From Hydractinia symbiolongicarpus (Eukaryota > Cnidaria > Hydrozoa > Anthoathecata > Hydractiniidae), in contig NC_079882.1 in the NCBI RefSeq assembly GCF_029227915.1, positions 17,622,501 through 17,686,500 on the forward strand: 64,000 bases of DNA, read 5' to 3'. Under the pieces are notes generated by a model. It worked only from the letters and a program-made list of their open reading frames with translations. It had not been told where the DNA came from and searched no databases. Both the position numbers and the translations under genes were made by a program. Of the stretch, positions 30,890-42,750 are shown piece by piece (positions within the stretch are counted from its first letter, which is position 1; every line of letters begins with the position of its first letter).

Positions 30890-31660
30890 TTAATGTTGTT
30901 GCTTACTGGGTTTAAAACGACTTATTTGCAACAAACAATAAAAGATTTTGTAATAAACACAATAAATTTTAAACAGTCTCTCGAAGTGGATTTCTTCAAA
31001 AGTTTAAGTAACTAGTAATGTATAATTTGTTGAGGAAACGATTCACAGGCCACTCAGTGCAAATAAATAACCGATTATATTGTCGCAAAACAACATGTTA
31101 TAATAATTTTTGCTCAAAAGAACGAGAGAAAGAGAGAGAGTTTACCGCTCGTGCAATGTGCGAAAATACTCTTAAGTTTTTAGTATAGTTCTCCCAAATC
31201 AACATATAGTTTTTTTGCACAAGCGTAAAACAAAGAACTCATAGTGCGTTTAATGCCTTAGCATATCAAATTGTATTTTCCCGTGTTTTTTTTAATGGAG
31301 TGTTTAAAAGAGTTTTAAGTACAAGATATATGTTGTGTTTCTTGATAATTTTCTCATATTTGTTGTTGATTCTCCCAAAACAACATATTATATTGAATAG
31401 TTTGTACAGGAGAACGATGAACATTTTATTGACTGTCCAGGTGTAAGAACATCCAAATGTATCCTCTGAAACAACATGTTTTAGTTTGTCCTTTTTCAAT
31501 TTTTTTGTAAGGAATTATTTGAATATTTTTAAGTGGGAGATATGTGTGGCAATTCTTGATAGTTTAACATATTTGTTGTTACATTGTTGTCTTTGCGGTC
31601 ATACAGCGGCGATATAAAAATATGGTGTCTTAGCCGTGCTATGCGGAAAATTATCTAATT
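30890..31660. repeat. degenerate satellite segment right of element B
   Basis: No gene. Cores near 31082 (CGCAAAACAACATGTTATAA), 31190 (TTCTCCCAAATCAACATATA), 31371 (TTCTCCCAAAACAACATATT) and 31461. GAACGAT and AAATAAATAACCGATTATAT recur between cores as on the left of element B. Confidence 0.6.
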
Positions 31661-32592
31661 GAATTTCCGCGCCCGAAGGCGTAGGAAATTCTTTAAAACC
31701 GTCGTTTTTTCTTTTGGAGCATTTTTTGAGAAAAAATCGACCCTGGGATTACACGTTCCTCCGTCACAGATGTAAACTTCGTACCCAAGCTCCCTAACTA
31801 CTGGGAACTCATCTAAATGACGTTTCAGGACAAAATTTGTTTTCGACAAAATTTGGCACAGTTAACAAAAAAAGTATGCTGAACATAATGGTGACATAAT
31901 AATTTTGATTTTTTGCCACCTTAAATGTCATTTTAGGACAAAATTGGTCCAAAAATTAAAACTACTTCATTTTCAACAAAAATTGGCAAAGTTAACAAAA
32001 AAAGTATGCTGAACATAATGGTGACATCGAAATTTTGATTTTTGTCACCTAAATGCCATTTTAGGTCAAAATTGATTCAAAAATTAAAACCACTTCATTT
32101 TTGGCTAAATCTGGCACAGTTAACAAATAAAGTATGCTGAATATGATGATGGTACAAAAGTTTGATCTTTTGTCACCTAAATGTCATTTTAGGCCAAAAT
32201 TTGTCCAAAAATTAAAACTACTTTATTTTCGACAAAAATTGGCACAGTTAATAAAAAAAGTATGTTGAAAATGATGGTCACAGCAAAATTTTGATTTTTT
32301 GTCAACTAAATGCCGTTTAAGGGCATAAACGTTTCAATCGCAAGACTTTCAACCATAAATGATAGGCTGTATTTTTTGTTAGCAATTTATTTTAAAATGT
32401 GAGTTTATTATAACACGTTTCGTTTTGTTTGCGTTTGTTGTAAGATATAATGTCACTTGTGTGCTTTATCTTCAGAGGTTCATGCACCAAACCTCCTCGA
32501 ATGTTTGGCACAATAACACAACGAATTAGCAGGTTTTCTTCAAATATTTTGGTAGCGAGCGGAAATTCTTAGAGCCCCCAGGGCTTCTTGTT
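31661..32592 (+). repeat. 0.9-kb interspersed repeat with internal minisatellite, copy 1
   Basis: Starts GAATTTCCGCGCCCGAAGGC and ends GCGAGCGGAAATTC followed by AGAGCCCCCAGGGCTTCTTG. Between about 31840 and 32330 it holds four diverged units of about 130 bp with the core AAGTATGCTGAACATAATGG and AAAATTGGTCCAAAAATTAA. The shared GAATTTCCGC at both ends is an imperfect inverted terminus. No coding capacity. Copy 2, inverted, is at 60361-61262. Confidence 0.7.
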
Positions 32593-33708
32593 CTATTCTT
32601 CATAAACAGCAAGTTTTAATAATTGTTTTAAGGAGAACGTTTTAAAGAGCATAAAATGCAAAATATATGTCGCAAATCCCCATAATTTTTGACATGTTAT
32701 AGATGCTCCAAAAACAACACATTCTAGTGAATATTTTGTCAAGAAGACGATTCATATTTGTTAGAAAAATGATCTGAGATATACACTATAATTTTCACAT
32801 CTTTAATGTGATTCTCCTAAAACAACGTATTAGAGTCAATGTTTCGTTCAAAAGTGCGAATCATATGCCAAACTGTGTAAAAAATATTTAATTATATTCT
32901 CCCAAAACAACATTAGTATTTTATACAACAAAATGCTTCATTGGCTGCTTTGTTTGAAAAATATCTAATTATATTCTCCTAAAACAACACATTATTGTAT
33001 TTCTTAAACCATTCATAAACTGGTCAAAATAAATACTCCTTTATAGTATCCAAAATTCTATACAGATTCGCCATAAAATGCAGCACCATAAGCTTTAGAT
33101 TTTCCAACAAACAATACTCTGTTTAGACGAACAATGCATATTGTTTCTACATACTTTACCTTTTATTCCATCAGAACAAAATCTTTCAGTATTTGTATTG
33201 TGATAAAACGTATCATGTTTTTAGAGCAAGAAATATGATTAAATCCCAGTAATTTAAGATACTAAGTTAGATTCTTTCTAAATAAAATATTACATTAAAT
33301 ATAAAAATATATAGAAAAAAAACCGAAGAGTTATTTTTACTTAAACAAAATAGTCGTGCACCCTATGAATTTCTTTTCTATTTGCCGTTGAATTTTTGCA
33401 AGTAGCATATGTGTGCAAATTTTTGTTAACGGGAATGTTTTACACGTGTGACTAAAATTCTAGCGAAACCTCATAGTTAGATTTGTTATAAAGAAACGAA
33501 CGCATTTGCATTTTCGTTAGTTTGATAAAAATATTTTTATGATTTTTCGCCATTATTTCATCAAATGCAAAAAAGGAAATACTTTAAAGCGTCTGTTATT
33601 ACAATAAAGGCACCTTCACTAAGTAACTAACTGGAGACTAAAATACTAAACCTCTTTATAAATAGTGTCAATAGAGAATTTTTAACTTAATACATTGATT
33701 GATCAAGA
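32593..33708. repeat. degenerate satellite segment left of the LINE
   Basis: No gene. Cores near 32704 (CTCCAAAAACAACACATTCT), 32813, 32897 (TTCTCCCAAAACAACATTAG) and 32976. From about 33050 the periodicity fades into plain AT-rich sequence. Confidence 0.55.
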
Positions 33709-34551
33709 TGGCGGCAGGACGTGATCTTTCTGAAGGGGAGATAGAAAATCGCATTTTAGTATCTATAAATGTTTACAAACGGTAAAGAAGAAAAAAGTAA
33801 CACTACATAATATACTTAATTTTATTAGTAAAGGTACGTGCTCTGTTTCTGAAAGTAGGATAAAGGATGCTTTGGAAAACCTATAGAGGTGCAAAATGTT
33901 TATAAGAAGGGACTTGACGAAGATGCTTCGTATTTTTATACTGATACTACTACGTATATGGAATTTTCTGTGACATCGCCAAACACTGGAAACGAAATTG
34001 TTATAGGTACGAAAAAACAGAACACTACTCTCGATGAGTTTGGTAAATTTTACATGATGTTGGATGAGACGCTCACAAAAATGAAAAATAAATCTGTAGT
34101 GGATACGTTTTTCCCATGTACACCATCTCCAGGACGTTTTAAATTTAGTAAGGGCATTGGCAAAAACGCACATCTGCCAGAGGGCTACCTACATGATGAG
34201 GTAATATTTTTACGTAAAGAGCTTGACAATAAACAAAAAGTTATTGACAATTTGTTGTTACTTCTGGAGAAAAAGTCCACCATTTTGAATTGTCAAGGAA
34301 AAAATTCCACTCATATTTCTACATTGGAATCGGATAAATCTGCTAATGTTGTTGTAAATGATTCGGCAATTAATTTAAGGAGAAGTATTCCCGCAGGAAC
34401 GGAACAAGTCGATTTAACTATACAAACATGTGAACAGCAATTAGCAAATTGCAGAAAGAAATGTCATAGTAGTTATTATTCAAACGTAAATGTGAAAAGT
34501 GTCACAACAGCTGAGAAAAATAATGTTGTTTTAGAGTTTTGTTGTAAATAA
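33709..34551 (+). pseudogene. LINE ORF1, coiled-coil part
   Basis: ATG at 33709 gives MAAGRDLSEGEIENRILVSI and breaks within 30 codons. From 33889 a 220-residue frame includes TTLDEFGKFYMMLDETLTKM and a heptad-like coiled coil (EVIFLRKELDNKQKVIDNLL) at about residues 104-125, ending with Cys residues (CEQQLANCRKKCHSS). The expected role is RNA binding and trimerisation of the retrotransposon particle; inferred from position and the coiled coil. Confidence 0.5.
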
Positions 34552-34569
34552 AGAGAATTGTTATGTTGT

Positions 34570-35109
34570 AAATAACGAAGACGGAAGGAAAGAAGATGAA
34601 TCGGTAATTCCATGGAAACCTGGTACAACACTCGTTGTCGTGATTCTATGTTGTACGGACTTGATGAACAAAGAATGTCAGCACGTCGTAACGTTAAAGT
34701 TCGTTCATTCCCTGGAGCGAGGGTAGAAGATATGTTTCATTATGTAAAGCCTCTGTTACAAAAGAAACCGGATAAAATAATTCTACATGTTGGAACCAAT
34801 AATACTATTAATGAAACCTCGCGATTGATTTTGGACAAACTATTGAGTTTGAAGACTTTTATTAACACCAAACTTCCTAGATGTAAAGTGATTTTTTTGT
34901 CCGTGATTAAAAGAACTGATAATGCAAAAGCCGCAGTAACGGTAAGCCATTTGAATAGGCATTTAAAAGAACTGTCTCTGAATGTTATTGATAATGACAA
35001 TATTTCATCTGAATGTCTTGGAAAAAGGAAAAAAGGGTTACATTTGAGTGGGTTGGGGGCAGGGAAATTAGCTGTAAATTTTATTAGAAAAATGAAATCT
35101 CGAGATTGA
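34570..35109 (+). pseudogene. LINE SGNH esterase domain
   Basis: From about 34612 the frame reads RDSMLYGLDEQRMS, VRSFPGARVEDMFHYVKPLL, PDKIILHVGTNNTIN (block with GTNN) and GLHLSGLGAGKLAVNFI near the end. These match the ordered blocks of SGNH/GDSL esterases found in CR1-type ORF1. The first block is RDSM rather than GDSM, and the usual Asp two or three residues before the last His is absent (KKGLH), so the catalytic set is degraded. Proposed role in intact elements: lipid or membrane interaction. Confidence 0.65.
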
Positions 35110-35172
35110 TGTCAGGAATATTCTGCGAAAGACAATGTTGAACTACCAGTAAACTGCAGTGTAGAAAATATC

Positions 35173-36211
35173 TTGGGTGAAAACAATTACGAGAATACGA
35201 AAAAGGTTCTTGACAATTTGAGATCACAAAACATAAATAGACTAATTTTTGGGCATGTTAATATCAATTCACTACGAAATAAGTTTGAGCCTCTTATTGA
35301 TCAAGTTAATAGAAACCTTGATCTCTTTTTAATTTCAGAGACAAAATTAAATGAATCATTTCCTACTAATCAGTTTTTGGTTCAAGGCTATAATGCATAC
35401 CGTTTCGACAGAAATGGCAATGGGGGAGGAATGATTCTCTATGTACGAAATGATATTCGCTCAAAACTTTTAAAACCCAAATGTGAAAGTAGTGAGTTTG
35501 AAATTTTTTATATTGAACTAAATTTAAGAAGCAAAAAATGGTTAGTTGTGTGTTTATATAACCCAAAAACTAATCTTATTGCTCAAAACTTAAATCACAT
35601 AAGTAAAAACATTGATTCGTTTTCCTGCAAATATGAAAACTATGTAATACCCCAGTATTACATAGTATTACATAGATTTTAACGCTGAAATTAGCAACCT
35701 ACATGTAAATGAATTTTTAACAACATATAAACTTAACTCTTTAATAAAAAAGCCTACATGCTTCAAAAACATAGATAACCCTACAAACATAGATCTCATC
35801 TTGACAAACCACCCAAGATCTTTTTGTCACTCCAGGGCTATTGAAACACGCTTGTCTGATTTTCATAAATTGACAATGACTGTTTTAAAGGCCAACTTTG
35901 CTAAACGAAAACCAAAAATTATAAATTATAGAGCATATCGGAATTTCAATAATGTAAATTTCCACCATGATATAATGGATGCTCTAAATGATGACAACAA
36001 TCTCGATGATTTTAAAATTTTTAAAAATTTCAAAAACAATGTTTTAAGCATCTTAGATAATCATGCTCCTCGAAAGAAAAGGTATATACGTCATAACCAG
36101 GCACCTTTTATGAGTAAAGAAATAAACAAGGCAATTATGAACAGATCAAAACTTTTAAATAAGCATAGGAAGGATAAAAAGCGCAAAAAGCAGCACAAAA
36201 TTTTCTTTTAA
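35173..36211 (+). pseudogene. LINE AP-like endonuclease domain
   Basis: MGENNYENTKKVL leads into FGHVNINSLRNKFEPLIDQV, LFLISETKLNESFP (metal-binding Glu in SETKL), FDRNGNGGGMILYVRND and KWLVVCLYNP. At 35645-35672 a duplication of AGTATTACAT shifts the frame in front of DFNAEISN (35682), the GDFNAE-type catalytic motif. The next frame continues TNIDLILTNHP and LSDFHKLTMTVLKA. It nicks target DNA for reverse transcription in active relatives. The link to the reverse transcriptase near 36210 is also shortened. Confidence 0.7.
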
Positions 36212-37082
36212 ACAAATTGCATTTGAAGATGTTGAAAAATACATTCGAAAACTTGATCCAAAAGAGACGCAGCAGAAAGATGATATTCCTACTAACATCA
36301 TCAAAGAAAACAGTGATATTTTTAGCCAATTCATTACTGAAAATTTTACTCAATCGTTAAAAAGTTCTGAATTCCCAACATCTTTAAAAAACGCAGAAAT
36401 TACTCCTACACACAAGAAAGGACTGCGCACTGAAAAGGTGAACTATAGACCTGTAAGCGTCCTATCGAACATCTCAAAAATCTATGAAAGATGCATGTAT
36501 GACCAAATATACACCTTCTTCGAGCCATTATTTTTGAAACTTCAATTTGGTTTTCGCAAGGGAAACAGTTCACAACAATGCCTCATAAGTATGATTGAAA
36601 AATGGAAAAACAGTCTTGACAAAGGTGCCACATTTGGAGCGCTTTTAACTGATTTGTCTAAGGCATTTAACTGCATACCACACGAGCTCTTACTAGCAAA
36701 ACTTCATGCATATGGCTTTGATATGAAATCTTTCCTGTTTATAAAATCGTACCTAATGGACAGGAAACAGCGAGTACGTATAAATAACAATTATAGTGCA
36801 TGGACAAAAATAAAATACGGCGTACCGCAAGGATCAATTTTGGGTCCTTTGCTTTTCAATATATTTTCATGCGATCTTTTCCTTTTTGTCCCATATATTG
36901 ACATTGTCAACTATGGTGATGATACAACCCCATTTTCAATAGGAAAGAATATCAACGAAGTTATTGAAAAGATTGAATATGCAGCAATTATAATATTTAC
37001 TTGGTTTGAAAATAACGGTATGAAAGCCAACCCAGAAAAATCACATTTTTTTACTAAAAAAAGTACGATTAAAAGTTTGTAA
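36212..37082 (+). pseudogene. LINE reverse transcriptase domain
   Basis: VNYRPVSVLSNISKIYERCM, LKLQFGFRKGNSSQQCL, ALLTDLSKAFNCIPHELLLA (first catalytic Asp in TDLSKAF), YGVPQGSILGPLLFNIF and NYGDDTTPF (the usual YADD is YGDD here). It ends FTKKSTIKSL at 37081 and is then out of frame. The RT copies the LINE RNA at the nick. Order and motifs are those of the Jockey/CR1 group. Confidence 0.8.
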
Positions 37083-37741
37083 TGAACTTCTAAGCAATTC
37101 TCAAACTGCTTGGTATAACCATAGACCACAAACTTTCTTTCGAGGAACATGTTAATCAGCTCTGTAACAAGGCAGGCCAAAAAGTTGGTGCGCTTGCAAG
37201 GTTATCTTCCTTAATGACATTAGAACAGCGAAAGCTGATTATTAATGCTTTTGTCACTAGTCATTTTTCGTACTGTCCATTAGTATGGATGTTTCACAGT
37301 CGTAAATTAAGCAATAGGATAAACCATATACATAAAAGAGCACTAAGAATTATCTATCAAGACTATCAATCCTCATTTGAAGAGCTTTTATCAAAAAATG
37401 GGAGCGTTACAATTCACCAAACGAACTTACGCATCCTTGTTACTGAGCTGTATAAAGCTAAAACAAAAACAGGTCCAGAAATGTTGAATGAACTTTTTAT
37501 CTTTCCTGAACCAGTGTATAATTTGAGGAAGGACAAACTCAGGAGTAACAAAATATTTTCAGTGAGATATGGGATCGAAACACTGTCTAATGTTGGGTTA
37601 AAGCTTTGGAACTCTTTGCCTAACGAGTGTCGGAACACTGGTACTTTAATTGAGCTTAGAAGCAAAATAAGAAACTGGATTCCAAACCATTGTCCTTGCA
37701 GAATATGCAAAACTTTTATACCTGAATTAGGTTTTCTTTAG
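37083..37741 (+). pseudogene. LINE C-terminal domain
   Basis: After the frameshift near 37080 the frame from 37214 gives LEQRKLIINAFVTSHFSYCP, LVWMFHSRKLSNRINHIHKR, ALRIIYQDYQSSFEELL, LWNSLPNECRN and the closing WIPNHCPCRICKTFIPELGF. This thumb and Cys-rich tail is typical of CR1/L2 ORF2. The stop at 37741 is the natural ORF2 end, followed by about 330 bp of 3' untranslated sequence. Confidence 0.75.
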
Positions 37742-38070
37742 TTTTCCCGCTGTTTTCCTTTGTCAGTTGTGAAACGAGAACTCAGTTAAACATGTCTTGC
37801 GGTACGTCGGTTTAAGTGGGATGCTATCATATAAGGATATTCTAGCCTTGTTATCTTGTTGCATATTATTTTCTCTCGGCCCGCCTGCCTCCTCGGCCCC
37901 CTGGAACCACAACTACATAGTCTATCCTTTGACATATTATTTAAAAAATTTAAAAAATTGTATATACGGTATTCTTTATAGATTTTTTATATTTAGTTAT
38001 TTATTGTTTTTAATATTTTTAAAGTTGACTTTAATTAGCCTCAGAGCTACATTTTCTTGTAAACTTGTCA

Positions 38071-38349
<279 letters not shown>

Positions 38350-38369
38350 CCGAGAAAGCACCATGGTGA

Positions 38370-41349
38370 CTCGTCTATGGCCAAAAGCAGTACAAAAGGG
38401 ATTTAGACACTATCAATCTTGGTATGCTGGACGGGCACTGTTTTTACATCAGTGATTTAGATGTGCTGACCCAACACTGGCAATGCGAGGTATGCCGCCA
38501 AGTTATTAACGAGGTTTGGAATCTCACGCGGCATAAGAGGAGAAAATGCACGGGCGTCAAGACGACGATTATCTGCAAAGGGGGGAAGGTCAAACATATG
38601 CCGAGCAAGGCGGACAAGGTCTTTTATAATGAGGGGTACAGCTATGATGCATCAAAATGGATAGAATACATGTCAAAAAAAACCGGAAGGCATATCCATC
38701 ATGCCTTATGCGGTAATGGTGGTGAACGTGGTATCCGTGATGGCGAAAAAAGGAGTGGAAAGTTGAAGGCTATGAGCCTGTCGCAAAAACCGTTTACGAG
38801 TACAATGGTTGTAGGTGACACGGATGTCCCTGTCTGTCCAGGAGAACCAAGGCGGACAAAGCTCATTACGCCGCAACCCTGTCTAAGGAAAGGATGATAC
38901 GGGAAAAGGGCTATAACCTCGTCACCGCTTGGGAATGTGAGAAATCACCCAAAATCAGGAGGTACTTTTAGAAGGAGTTCAGACCATATCCCCACTACCT
39001 AGTATTTGATTTTGAAGCCCTCCCATCACCTTTAGATTACCGGCAAACCTCCGATCTAACATACCTTTCGAGACATGTTCCAATAAGTATTGGTATGGCC
39101 GATAGTTTGAATAGTCTCCCGACGTTCATTCAGCACAAAAATCCCAAGATCCTGGTTAAACGGTTTGTGGAGGAGCTGGAAAAGAGGCATGCCCTCATTG
39201 CGAAAGAGGTCGAGAGAATGTACCCGAAGCCCGACGACTATGACATGCTCTCCAAAAAGAACCGGGAGTTGTGGGAAGAGTGGGTAAATCAAGTAGCTGT
39301 AATAGGGTTTAATTCCGGCAAGTACGACATCAACCTGATCAAGCAGTATTTTGTTGAAGAGATCGCGCAAGGCGATAAGATCAAGGTGGCGAAAAAAGGT
39401 AAGGACTACATGTTCCTCACTACCTCGAGATTTAAATTTCTAGACATCAAAAATTTCCTTGCACCTGGCCTAAGCTATGACGGTTGGTGCAAGTCGTTGG
39501 AATGTAAGCTCGAACAGCTCATGTTTCCATATGAATGGTTGACGAGCCACGAGAAACTGAACCATGTTTGGCCTGTGGCTCACGAGGAGTTTTATAGCCG
39601 TCTAAGTGGGAGAAACACACTATCCGGCGAGGAGTACGAGACATTCCGCTCCGAGTTTTACAGGCGAGGCTGCGCCACCATGATGGACTGGCTGCGCAAG
39701 TACAAACTAGCCGATGTGGAACCTTTCATTGAAGCCGTGGACAGGACGAGGTTGCAGTATTACGATGACGAGATAGATATTTTGAAGGACGCGGTCAGTA
39801 TTCCAGGAGTGTCAATGCGCTACGTATTGAACAAGTCTCTACGGCTGAACCCAAAGTTAGAGCAACACGCTCCGGGAGACCCATGCAGGCATAGGCGTAA
39901 GGACTCTTGTTATAGCAAGACTTGTAAGGCCTGCAAGGAGGTAAGGAAAGCGTGTGAAAAATGCACAAGAAATGAGGCCTACGAGCTCCTACGGACGGGG
40001 ATGGTGGATGGCACCGCGATCGTATTCTGTAGATACCACGAACGACACGTGATTAGTATCAGATCTCACGTGTACGAGGAACCCCACAAGTGCAAAACCA
40101 TTCTAGGGTACGACACAAATATGCTCTAGCACCCTTATGCAAGACTTTCCCTGTGGTAAGGATCAGCTGATCAAGCTGGCTACACCAGCATCACCGCATA
40201 AATTAGAGCTATTAACGCGAGGTGTGCGAGATGGATCGCTCTTTGGCTTTGCACAGGTCGATATCGAGGTACCTGAAGATTTGCGTGACAAATTCAGCGA
40301 AATGGCCTGTTTGTGGTGAAAGGAATACCTGAGGATCAAATTCCAGGGAACATGCATGAGTACCTGAAAACTACGGGGCGCAAGCGTGTTCCGGGTACAC
40401 GCAAGCTTATGGGGTTGCTAAAGGCCTAAAAAATCCTACTGTGTACCCCTGTCCTAAAATTGTACCTTGACCATGGGCTGAAAGTGACCGCCTTTTACCA
40501 ATTTCTTAAGTATGCTAGGGGTAGGCCCTTTGAATGGTTCCCAGAAGACATTGCCGATGCACGACGACAGGCTGATAAGGACCCCGACAAGCGTGTTGCG
40601 GGAGATACGACAAAGTTGAAAGGCAACTCGTTTTATGGCAAAATAATAGAGGATCTGGCAAGGGATGCAAATACTACATTTACAAGGGATGAAAAAGAGG
40701 TTGATGTAGCCCTGAGGAGTCCGTACCTGGAGGACCTTGAAGAGATTGAGAATGCGTATGAGGAAAAAAGGGGCAAGCAAAATGTACTATCGATAGAGTC
40801 TACCAGTGCGGTATCGCGGTATATCAACTCGCGAAGTTGTGCATGCACGAATTTTACTATGATTTTCTCGACAAGTACGTGGATCGTCAAGACTTCGGAT
40901 GCATTTATATGGACACTGACAGCGCGCATTTTGCCATTTCTGGAGAAGAGTTGAGAGATGTCATTCGTTCCGAACTACTTGACGAGTACGACAAAGACGT
41001 ACAAAACTGGCTCGCCACTAATAAGTACTTGAGTCGAACAGGAGGGCTATTTATGGTGGAGTTTATTGAGTTTCGGATGATTGCCCTGACAGCCAAGTGC
41101 TACTTTGTTGAGGGTAAAGAGGGTACTAAATTTTCATGTAAGGGTATGTCAAAGAGACAAAATGCTGTGACCTGGGGTAGATACGTGAGTGCGCTGAAGG
41201 GTGGTTTGGACATTGCCACAAACGTGGGTTCTTGGGTACATCAGCAGGGTATGATCACGTACGAACAAAACAAGCTCGGGCCCTCGGCCTTCTGCGACAA
41301 AAGAGATGTGCATGACGATGGTGTACATACCTCCCCGTTTGTGGTTTAA
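38370..41349 (+). pseudogene. POLB: family B DNA polymerase, type 2 with VSR-like nuclease region (element C)
   Basis: Open from 38370, directly right of the microsatellite, so the N-terminus is missing. A finger-like start WQCEVCRQVINEVWNLTRHK is followed by KADKVFYNEG, and near 38790 a VYEYNGC...HGCPC-type motif split over two frames, then LVTAWECEK: a VSR-like nuclease pattern. Exo I FDFEALP (39009), Exo II IGFNSGKYDINLIKQYF (39300), motif B KLKGNSFYGKIIED (40614-40660), motif C GCIYMDTDSAHFAI (40890-40932), and a C-terminal KCYFVEGKEGTKFSCKGMSK. Breaks near 38893, 38969 (TAG), 40129, 40319 and 40840. It lacks the HNH insert of type 1 and is clearly a different lineage. Confidence 0.8.
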
Positions 41350-41358
41350 GGGAATAAA

Positions 41359-41943
41359 ATGGAAGTGCGTTTGTATATGGCTGTAATACTACCGTATGTC
41401 ATGATGGCCTACATAGTTATGCGTTTTCGACTGCTATTAAAAAAGATGTCCAATATTGCACAAGTCTTTGACAATGCCTCTGCAGAATATGAACATGTGG
41501 AAACCCTACCCAATAAACGCCAAGTCCTGAAAGACGCCCTACGTAAGGGCAAGGGGCACCTTCTTCCCAAAAAATGCACGGAGGGCGCTATTGACAAAGC
41601 CTCTGACGAGGCAATCGACAAGATCCATACCGAATACCTTCAACGCGAGCTTCGGGAAAAGGGGGAGAAAACAGCTAGGGCACTGTCTACCCACGTTGTC
41701 AATCTGTATGCGAACATGATTGGCAACTTTGTGGATATCGACAATGTCGAGGAACTCAGAAAGGAAACCGAGGAAGACCCTATAATCCGAGACTCTATGA
41801 CAGATCTCGGGATCCTGGTGCATTGCACCATCGGCAGATGTCTTGCACCGCTCCTGGTCCTGTCTCACACGGCTCGGCATATGAGCAAAAGAAAACAGGA
41901 GGAGGTTGTGGCCAAAAATAACAAAGATGAGCAGTGCGTGTAG
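41359..41943 (+). CDS. TM-anchored protein (element C)
   Basis: 194 residues, intact, 9 bp after the polymerase stop. Starts MEVRLYMAVILPYVMMAYIV, one membrane segment, then basic residues. The body is helical and charged: KGKGHLLPKKCTEGAIDKAS, IDKIHTEYLQRELREKGEKT, NLYANMIGNFVDI, EEDPIIRDSMTDLGILVHCT, GRCLAPLLVLSHTARHM. Homologues are 2172-2788, 21201-21500 and 52722-53150. Conserved position after polymerase in B, C and D. Function unknown; the topology suggests a membrane-tethered cytoplasmic or virion-interior protein. Confidence 0.65.
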   Translation: MEVRLYMAVILPYVMMAYIVMRFRLLLKKMSNIAQVFDNASAEYEHVETLPNKRQVLKDALRKGKGHLLPKKCTEGAIDKASDEAIDKIHTEYLQRELREKGEKTARALSTHVVNLYANMIGNFVDIDNVEELRKETEEDPIIRDSMTDLGILVHCTIGRCLAPLLVLSHTARHMSKRKQEEVVAKNNKDEQCV

Positions 41944-42217
41944 CATTATCATCAATCAACAGCAACCCGAGACCGTAGAAAAAACTGTTGAGGTAACCAA
42001 AAAGCATCCGGGAAGAGTTGCTGCAGGTAAGAGACTTGCCAAATGGAACCGGCTTCGAAAGCATCAAAGGAAAGAACCCATGACGTTTAGGGAGTTCCTG
42101 TGATACTTCGAGAAGGACTTAAACACCCCCGAAGGTATACTCAAAGGGATAAAAGAGACTATGGAGATCCTTGAGGACCAGGGCCTTACTATCCATCTTG
42201 TAGTAAAAAAGAATTAA
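41927..42217 (+). pseudogene. small basic protein 1 with GKRLAKWN motif, one in-frame stop (element C)
   Basis: ATG at 41927 overlaps the previous gene by 17 bp. MSSACSIIINQQQPETVEKT, then KKHPGRVAAGKRLAKWNRLR and KEPMTFREFL, TGA at 42101, then YFEKDLNTPEGILKGIKETM and ILEDQGLTIHL to a stop at 42215-42217. The right-arm copy (52437-52735) keeps the sequence open across this stop (FREFLRYFKRDL), so the TGA is a mutation. It combines the basic motif with a C-terminal helical MTFREFL domain and has no membrane segment. Function unknown. Confidence 0.6.
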
Positions 42218-42248
42218 TTTGTTATAAGTCTTTTTCGCTTATAACAAA
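42218..42248. terminator. junction hairpin, 11-bp arms
   Basis: TTTGTTATAAG / CTTATAACAAA, perfect, 9-nt loop TCTTTTTCG. The left arm starts immediately after the stop at 42217 and the right arm ends on the A of the next ATG. Confidence 0.75.
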
Positions 42249-42460
42249 TGAGTGAGGAGTCTACTAACCATGTCATAACCAAGAAGATCGAGGGTCGTGT
42301 TGCTGCAGGAAAGAGACTTGCTGAATGGAACCGAAATAACAAGGCCGACTTACAGAAGAACGTGGGCAATAGTAGAGGCAAAAATGAATCTCACAAGCCA
42401 GCGATTCATCCAGAGCCCCAACAGGACAAGCCTCAGATTATCATCTTAAAGATGCATTAA
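42248..42460 (+). CDS. small basic protein 2 with GKRLAEWN motif (element C)
   Basis: 70 residues: MSEESTNHVITKKIEGRVAA, GKRLAEWNRNNKADLQKNVG, then a hydrophilic tail ending QIIILKMH. The right-arm copy at 52059-52409 and the A copy have a membrane segment after the linker; here that segment is missing, probably by internal deletion, while the last few residues are similar (FKIK/ILKMH). Start ATG abuts the hairpin. Confidence 0.55.
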   Translation: MSEESTNHVITKKIEGRVAAGKRLAEWNRNNKADLQKNVGNSRGKNESHKPAIHPEPQQDKPQIIILKMH

Positions 42461-42484
42461 ATTTTTTCAAAAATGCTTTAATAA

Positions 42485-42739
42485 ATGAGTACAAGCAACG
42501 TAACCCCAAAAGAAAAGGAGATTTTGGATATGCTCTACGAGACCGTCGTAGACCTTAGTTTCACCTTCGCTTATGCCATGGCAGGTAAAAAGTTCCTTGG
42601 AATTACGAGGCCCTCTACCAAGATGGATACCAATCATGTTTTGAAGATGGTGGCGTACTTCGCAGCAGGTAGGGCGAGTCGTGAAATGGCTGTCAAGAAA
42701 GAGTGGCTTCCTGCAACTATTGTCCCCAAACCGAAATAG
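42485..42739 (+). CDS. short conserved xGKKxL protein (element C)
   Basis: 84 residues, intact: MSTSNVTPKEKEILDMLYET, VVDLSFTFAYAMAGKKFLGI, TRPSTKMDTNHVLKMVAYFA, AGRASREMAVKKEWLP. The start is TTTAATAAATG. A weakly hydrophobic helix precedes the GKK. Best copy of this family (others 3085-3336 and 51871-52046). It always follows the basic protein. Function unknown. Confidence 0.6.
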   Translation: MSTSNVTPKEKEILDMLYETVVDLSFTFAYAMAGKKFLGITRPSTKMDTNHVLKMVAYFAAGRASREMAVKKEWLPATIVPKPK

Positions 42740-42750
42740 ACCACCAGATA

